Shown here: piece after piece, positions 5,320 through 7,956 of the stretch
Numbering within the stretch: position 1 is the stretch's first letter
How the letters are laid out: every line of letters starts with the position of its first letter
The notes under the pieces: generated by a model
The model's input: the letters and a program-made list of their open reading frames with translations, nothing else
What the model was told of the DNA's origin: nothing
Database searches by the model: none
Assembly (NCBI GenBank): GCA_007119405.1
Contig: SKPT01000002.1
Coordinates: forward strand, 1 to 7,956
DNA from: Phycisphaeraceae bacterium
Lineage (GTDB): Bacteria > Planctomycetota > Phycisphaerae > Phycisphaerales > Phycisphaeraceae
DNA: 7,956 nucleotides
Reading direction: 5' to 3'
Translations under genes and position numbers: made by a program

Positions 5320-6564
5320 ATGACCCGGCACCCGACCAAAGGCAGCGCAGCGCAGGTCACCCCCCCGGGCTCGCCCGCGCCGGCTCCCCACGAGCCTGAC
5401 GACCCCGGGCCTACCACGCCCGACGCCATCGTCAGCCCCAACCTCGCCCCCCCCGCCACGCCCACCACGCCAAGCAGCCCCGCCACGCCAAGCAGCCCCG
5501 CCGCCGCCGATCCCGGAGCCTCGGCCTCCGGGTCCGTCGCCGGCGAGCGCGCCACCTTCCAGGGCTACGAGATCGCCATCGTCCTGTCGCATTACGACCT
5601 CGGCGCCATCCAGGCCATCAAGGCCTACCCCCGGGGCTCGCGACGCGCCCCCAAGCTTCTGCTCAAGGCCGAGACCGGCCGCTTCCTGCTCAAACGCCGC
5701 CACCTCGGCCGCGGCGGCATCGACCGCGTCGCCTTCAGCCACGAGTTGCAGCTCCACCTGGCCCGCAAAGGCTTCCCCCTGCCGGCGCTGATCGGCACCC
5801 GACGCGGCAACAACTCCATGCTCCAGTACGAAGGCTGCATCTACGAGCTGTTCCGCTACGTCCACGGCACTGGCTACGACGCCTCGCTGGCCGCGACGCG
5901 CGACGCCGGCCGCACCCTCGCCCAGCTCCACGAGCTGACCCGCCAATTCAGCCCCACCCACGAGCCGCCGACCGGCTCCTACCACCGCGCCGACAGCGTG
6001 GCCCGGGCTTTCGAGCGGTTGCCGGGGCATCTTGCCGACGCCGCCGCCGACAAGCTCATCGCCGGGCTCTCGCGGACCTATCGCCAGGCCGCCGACCGGG
6101 TCGACGAGCTGGGCCTGCCCGCCTGGCCGCGCCAGCCCATCCACTGCGACTGGCACCCGGGCAACACGATCTATCGCGGGTCCAAGCTCGTGGCGGCGAT
6201 CGACTTCGACGCCGCCCGCGTCGACGCCCGCGTCATCGACATCGCCAACGCCGCCCTCCAGTTCTCCATCGTCGGCGGCGGGGAGGACCCGGCCACCTGG
6301 CCTCGCCAGATCGACGGCGAGCGCTTCGCCCGCTTCCTGCGCGGCTACGCGCGCGTCAGCAGCCAGCCCCTGACCGACGCCGAGCGCCAGGCCCTGCCGT
6401 GGCTGATGATCGAAGCCCTGATCGCCGAGAGCGTCATCCCCGTCGCCGCCACCGGCTCGTTCTCGCGCTACCCCGCCGCGCCCTTCCTGGCCATGGTCCG
6501 CGGCAAGTCGCGCTGGCTCGGCGACCACGCCGGCCAGCTCGTCGACCTCGCCGCCCAGCCATGA
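5320..6564 (+). CDS. APH/CotS-type phosphotransferase (kinase fold)
   Basis: The 414-residue product has two parts. Residues 1-77 are low-complexity, rich in Pro, Ala, Thr and Ser, and look disordered. From about 80 onward it is a small-molecule kinase of the aminoglycoside phosphotransferase / CotS / homoserine kinase II superfamily. Lys125 in RFLLKRRH is the likely ATP lysine, and Glu142 (SHELQLHLARKGFPLP) its helix partner. IHCDWHPGNTIY (274-285) is the catalytic loop, with Asp277 and Asn282. AAIDFDAAR (292-300) supplies the metal-binding aspartate, Asp295. The motifs are complete, so activity is likely, but the substrate cannot be read. It starts at ATG 5320 without an obvious ribosome binding site, 67 bp after yicC. 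A later start would remove only disordered sequence and cannot be excluded. It converges on the oxidoreductase gene. Confidence 0.8.
   Translation: MTRHPTKGSAAQVTPPGSPAPAPHEPDDPGPTTPDAIVSPNLAPPATPTTPSSPATPSSPAAADPGASASGSVAGERATFQGYEIAIVLSHYDLGAIQAIKAYPRGSRRAPKLLLKAETGRFLLKRRHLGRGGIDRVAFSHELQLHLARKGFPLPALIGTRRGNNSMLQYEGCIYELFRYVHGTGYDASLAATRDAGRTLAQLHELTRQFSPTHEPPTGSYHRADSVARAFERLPGHLADAAADKLIAGLSRTYRQAADRVDELGLPAWPRQPIHCDWHPGNTIYRGSKLVAAIDFDAARVDARVIDIANAALQFSIVGGGEDPATWPRQIDGERFARFLRGYARVSSQPLTDAERQALPWLMIEALIAESVIPVAATGSFSRYPAAPFLAMVRGKSRWLGDHAGQLVDLAAQP
5465..5500 (+). repeat. Perfect 18-bp tandem duplication in the kinase gene
   Basis: CCACGCCAAGCAGCCCCG occurs twice back to back (5465-5482 and 5483-5500). 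It encodes two TPSSPA units in the disordered N-terminal part. The length is a multiple of three, so the frame is kept. Confidence 0.85.
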
Positions 6565-6568
6565 AACC

Positions 6569-6592
6569 CCGGCAGCGCTGCGCTCAGGCCGG
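6569..6592. terminator. Possible bidirectional hairpin between convergent genes
   Basis: CCGGC (6569-6573) pairs with GCCGG (6588-6592). Inside it, AGCG (6574-6577) pairs with CGCT (6581-6584), leaving a 3-base loop and a 3-base bulge. It fills most of the 30-bp gap between two facing stop codons, where a shared terminator would be expected. Neither strand has a T-tract, so this remains tentative. Confidence 0.35.
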
Positions 6593-6594
6593 AC

Positions 6595-7662
6595 CTACCA
6601 CCGCACCTCGACCATCTGCTGCATCCGCGCGCTCTCGATCGCCGCGCTGACCATCGCCACGCTCTTGATGTTGTCCTCCGCCGGGCACATCGGCCGCTCG
6701 CCCGTGCGCAGGCATCGCACGAACTCGCGGACGAGATACTCCCGGCCCTCGTGCTCCATCGCCTCGCACGCCACCGGCATCTGCCTCGTCGGCCGAAAGA
6801 ACGCGCCCGCGGCGGAGTCGCTGTCCGGCTCGCTGACCCGCTCGACCCGGATGTCGCGCTCGCCGTCGAAGCGCAGCGTGCCCTCACTGCCCACGACGCG
6901 CCACGCGCCGTTCCACGACGTGGGCTGGCCCTCGGCCGCCCACGAGGCGCGGTAGCTGAAGACGATTTCCTGGCCGCGCGGCCCGGTCATCTCGAACACC
7001 GCGACCGCCGAGGCGTCGCCGCGATACCACGAGCGCTCGGGGTTGAAGCTGTGGCAGTAGACCCGCCGCGGCTCGCCGCCGGTCAGTTGCCGGGCGTTGT
7101 CGAAGGTGTGGATGGCCATGTCGGCCAGCAGGGGGTGGTCCATTTCCTCGCGAAACCCGCCGAAGTGCGGGCCCAGGAAAAAGTCCACGTGCACCTCTTC
7201 GACCCGGCCCAGCCCCCCGGCCCCGAGCAGCCCCGCGACGGCGAGCATGCCGGGCACCGGCCGACGCGTCTGCGTCACCGCGTAGAGGCGGTCGGCGGCC
7301 CGCGCCGCCTCGACCATCTGCCGCGCGTGCTCCAGCCGATCGCTCATCGGCTTCTCGCCCAGCACGTGGCAGCCCGCCGCCAGCGCCGTGAGCGTCACCT
7401 CGTGGTGCGCCGCGGGCACCGTCACGTCGAACACCGCCTCGGGCCGCGTGGCCTCGATCGCCTCGGGCAGACCGTCGCGCACCAGCCGCTCATCCAGCCC
7501 GGCGCGCTGCGCCGCCGCGCACGCCGCGTCGCGGTCGATGTCCACCAGGCCCACAAGCTCGATCTCCGCCGCGTCGCGGGCGATCTCGATCCAGTGCTGC
7601 GCCGCCCCGCCGCACCCGACGATCAGCGCACGCACCGGCGGATGCGAGCCCGACTCTACCAT
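6595..7662 (-). CDS. Gfo/Idh/MocA family NAD(P)-dependent oxidoreductase
   Basis: The 355-residue product is a two-domain dehydrogenase of the glucose-fructose oxidoreductase / inositol dehydrogenase family, which oxidises sugars, cyclitols or related compounds. The N-terminal Rossmann domain opens with VRALIVGCGGAAQHWI (10-25; dinucleotide loop Gly16-Gly19), has an acidic residue at the end of strand two (VDID, 40-43), and ends in the signature GEKPMS (102-107), whose Lys104 is the usual catalytic lysine. The C-terminal domain has LLADMAIHTFDNARQLTGG (178-196), with His185 and Asp188 at the usual catalytic positions, followed by β-sheet sequence up to GSEGTLRFDGE. I chose ATG 7662, which has AAGGA nine bases upstream. 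A GTG at 7701 would lie inside a terminator hairpin. The substrate is unknown, and no pathway partners are visible. Confidence 0.88.
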   Translation of the reverse strand: MVESGSHPPVRALIVGCGGAAQHWIEIARDAAEIELVGLVDIDRDAACAAAQRAGLDERLVRDGLPEAIEATRPEAVFDVTVPAAHHEVTLTALAAGCHVLGEKPMSDRLEHARQMVEAARAADRLYAVTQTRRPVPGMLAVAGLLGAGGLGRVEEVHVDFFLGPHFGGFREEMDHPLLADMAIHTFDNARQLTGGEPRRVYCHSFNPERSWYRGDASAVAVFEMTGPRGQEIVFSYRASWAAEGQPTSWNGAWRVVGSEGTLRFDGERDIRVERVSEPDSDSAAGAFFRPTRQMPVACEAMEHEGREYLVREFVRCLRTGERPMCPAEDNIKSVAMVSAAIESARMQQMVEVRW

Positions 7663-7671
7663 GGGCGATGT

Positions 7672-7676
7672 TCCTT
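7672..7676 (-). promoter_or_regulatory. Ribosome binding site of the oxidoreductase
   Basis: AAGGA on the minus strand, 9 bases before ATG 7662. It fixes the start and lies only 5 bases after the T-tract of the upstream terminator hairpin. Confidence 0.65.
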
Positions 7677-7681
7677 GCGCC

Positions 7682-7714
7682 AAAAAAACGCGTCGCCCCA
7701 CCGGGGACGACGCG
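7682..7714 (-). terminator. Intrinsic terminator or attenuator in the oxidoreductase leader
   Basis: On the minus strand, CGCGTCG-T-CCCC pairs with GGGGCGACGCG around the loop GGT (11 bp with one bulged base; arms 7703-7714 and 7689-7699). Seven T residues (7688-7682) follow at once. This is a textbook Rho-independent terminator for leftward transcription. It ends 19 bases before the oxidoreductase ATG. It may end a leftward transcript from beyond the window, or act as a conditional terminator in the gene's own leader. Confidence 0.8.
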
Positions 7715-7716
7715 CC

Positions 7717-7791
7717 TCATCATAAGGAATCGGGGTCCGCCTCGCCGTGCCTGACCGCGGCACACGACACCGCTCCCCCCACGCGGTCTTA
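7717..7791. other. Spacer without recognised gene
   Basis: This GC-rich stretch between the terminator and the right-edge element holds no supported open frame. It contains a 5-bp hairpin GTGCC/GGCAC (7747-7763). The bases TA at 7790-7791 directly adjoin the element's terminal repeat. Confidence 0.5.
7719..7724 (-). promoter_or_regulatory. Possible -10 box ahead of the terminator
   Basis: TATGAT on the minus strand matches 5 of 6 positions of the -10 consensus. A transcript from it would start near 7712, at the foot of the terminator hairpin. No convincing -35 lies 16-18 bases upstream, so the support is weak. Confidence 0.25.
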
Positions 7792-7956
7792 TTGACCTTT
7801 GAATGGTCGCTTTAACTCCAGGTCGTGGGGTGCCACGGCTTGTCCCGAAGGGCAAGCCGTGCGATTGCCGATGACCGCACGGCTTGCCGCTTCGCGGTCA
7901 AGCCGTGGCACCCCCGATGCGCCGGATCCCGGTGAAGTTGACCATTCAAAGGTCAA
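7792..7956. mobile_element. MITE-like element with perfect 17-bp terminal inverted repeats
   Basis: TTGACCTTTGAATGGTC (7792-7808) and GACCATTCAAAGGTCAA (7940-7956) are perfect inverted copies that bound 165 bp. No open frame of useful size lies inside; the core is a nested palindrome (7827-7914). Short length, perfect terminal repeats and lack of coding capacity fit a non-autonomous transposon derivative. The dinucleotide TA lies just outside the left end, as expected for a Tc1/mariner or IS630-type target. The matching right flank is beyond the window, so a target duplication cannot be seen, and the inverted repeat could extend further. A REP-type palindrome without transposition is the alternative. 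Confidence 0.6.
7827..7914. repeat. Nested palindrome with four alternating CACGGCTTG units
   Basis: GGGGTGCCACGGCTTG (7827-7842) and CAAGCCGTGGCACCCC (7899-7914) are perfect 16-bp inverted copies. Inside are a second inverted pair of 13 bp (7851-7863 and 7876-7888) and two self-contained hairpins (7834-7861 with loop GAA, 7878-7907 with loop TTC). CACGGCTTG thus occurs four times in alternating orientation. The sequence can fold as one long stem or as two side-by-side hairpins. I recall GCCACGGCTTG palindromes being frequent in planctomycete genomes. Confidence 0.75.

Noticed and set aside
4071..5555. Long open frame on the minus strand (494 codons)
   Set aside because: Antisense to yicC and parts of secG and the kinase gene. 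It has repetitive composition and no family resemblance.
5224..6528. Long open frame on the minus strand (434 codons)
   Set aside because: Antisense to the kinase gene, whose catalytic motifs are intact. The translation shows compositional bias only.
7663..7701. GTG 7701 as start of the oxidoreductase
   Set aside because: It lies in the terminator hairpin, would translate the T-tract, and has no ribosome binding site, unlike ATG 7662.
6751..7725. Open frame on the plus strand (324 codons) across the oxidoreductase
   Set aside because: Shadow of the minus-strand Gfo/Idh/MocA gene. It is Arg/His-rich and runs through the terminator.
7792..7956. Integron attC site
   Set aside because: The palindromic shape prompted the idea, but the required RYYYAAC and GTTRRRY core sites are not met (CTTTAAC at 7810-7816 and GTTGACC at 7937-7943), and there is no cassette gene or integrase.

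Overview
The window is a GC-rich bacterial chromosome segment. I infer a planctomycete, perhaps of the Phycisphaerae. The reasons are the strong G/C bias at third codon positions, the housekeeping order tpiA-secG-yicC, two TTG starts, and several short interspersed repeats (CACGGCTTG palindromes, a CACTGGCGG hairpin, AAATCCG heptamers, a GTCRGGGRA array) of kinds I recall from planctomycete genomes. The assignment is from memory and was not checked against any database.

Layout, left to right. Bases 1-57 hold the first 19 codons of a leftward gene with a Rossmann-type start that resembles MurD. Bases 58-529 are non-coding and rich in inverted repeats. Five or six rightward genes follow: a GT4-like glycosyltransferase (530-1609); after a good promoter candidate (1685-1714), hemC (1764-2816); a spacer with a 9-bp tandem array and its inverted counterpart (2834-2934); then tpiA (2999-3769), secG (3866-4339), yicC (4359-5252) and an APH/CotS-type kinase (5320-6564). 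They end tail-to-tail, 30 bp from a leftward Gfo/Idh/MocA oxidoreductase (6595-7662). The oxidoreductase has a textbook intrinsic terminator just upstream of its ribosome binding site. The right edge (7792-7956) is a compact 165-bp element with perfect 17-bp terminal inverted repeats around a nested palindrome.

The genes do not form one pathway. HemC makes hydroxymethylbilane for tetrapyrroles, TpiA is glycolytic, SecG belongs to the protein translocon, and YicC is linked to RNA turnover. The glycosyltransferase, kinase and oxidoreductase have family-level assignments only, with no substrate readable from the sequence.

The most interesting material is in the repeats and where they sit: the MITE-like element at the right edge, the terminator in the oxidoreductase leader, the paired 9-mer arrays before tpiA, and a roughly 21-residue low-complexity insertion in HemC that contains a heptamer repeat. 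I saw no CRISPR array, rRNA, tRNA, transposase or defence gene, and no convincing undescribed multi-gene system.
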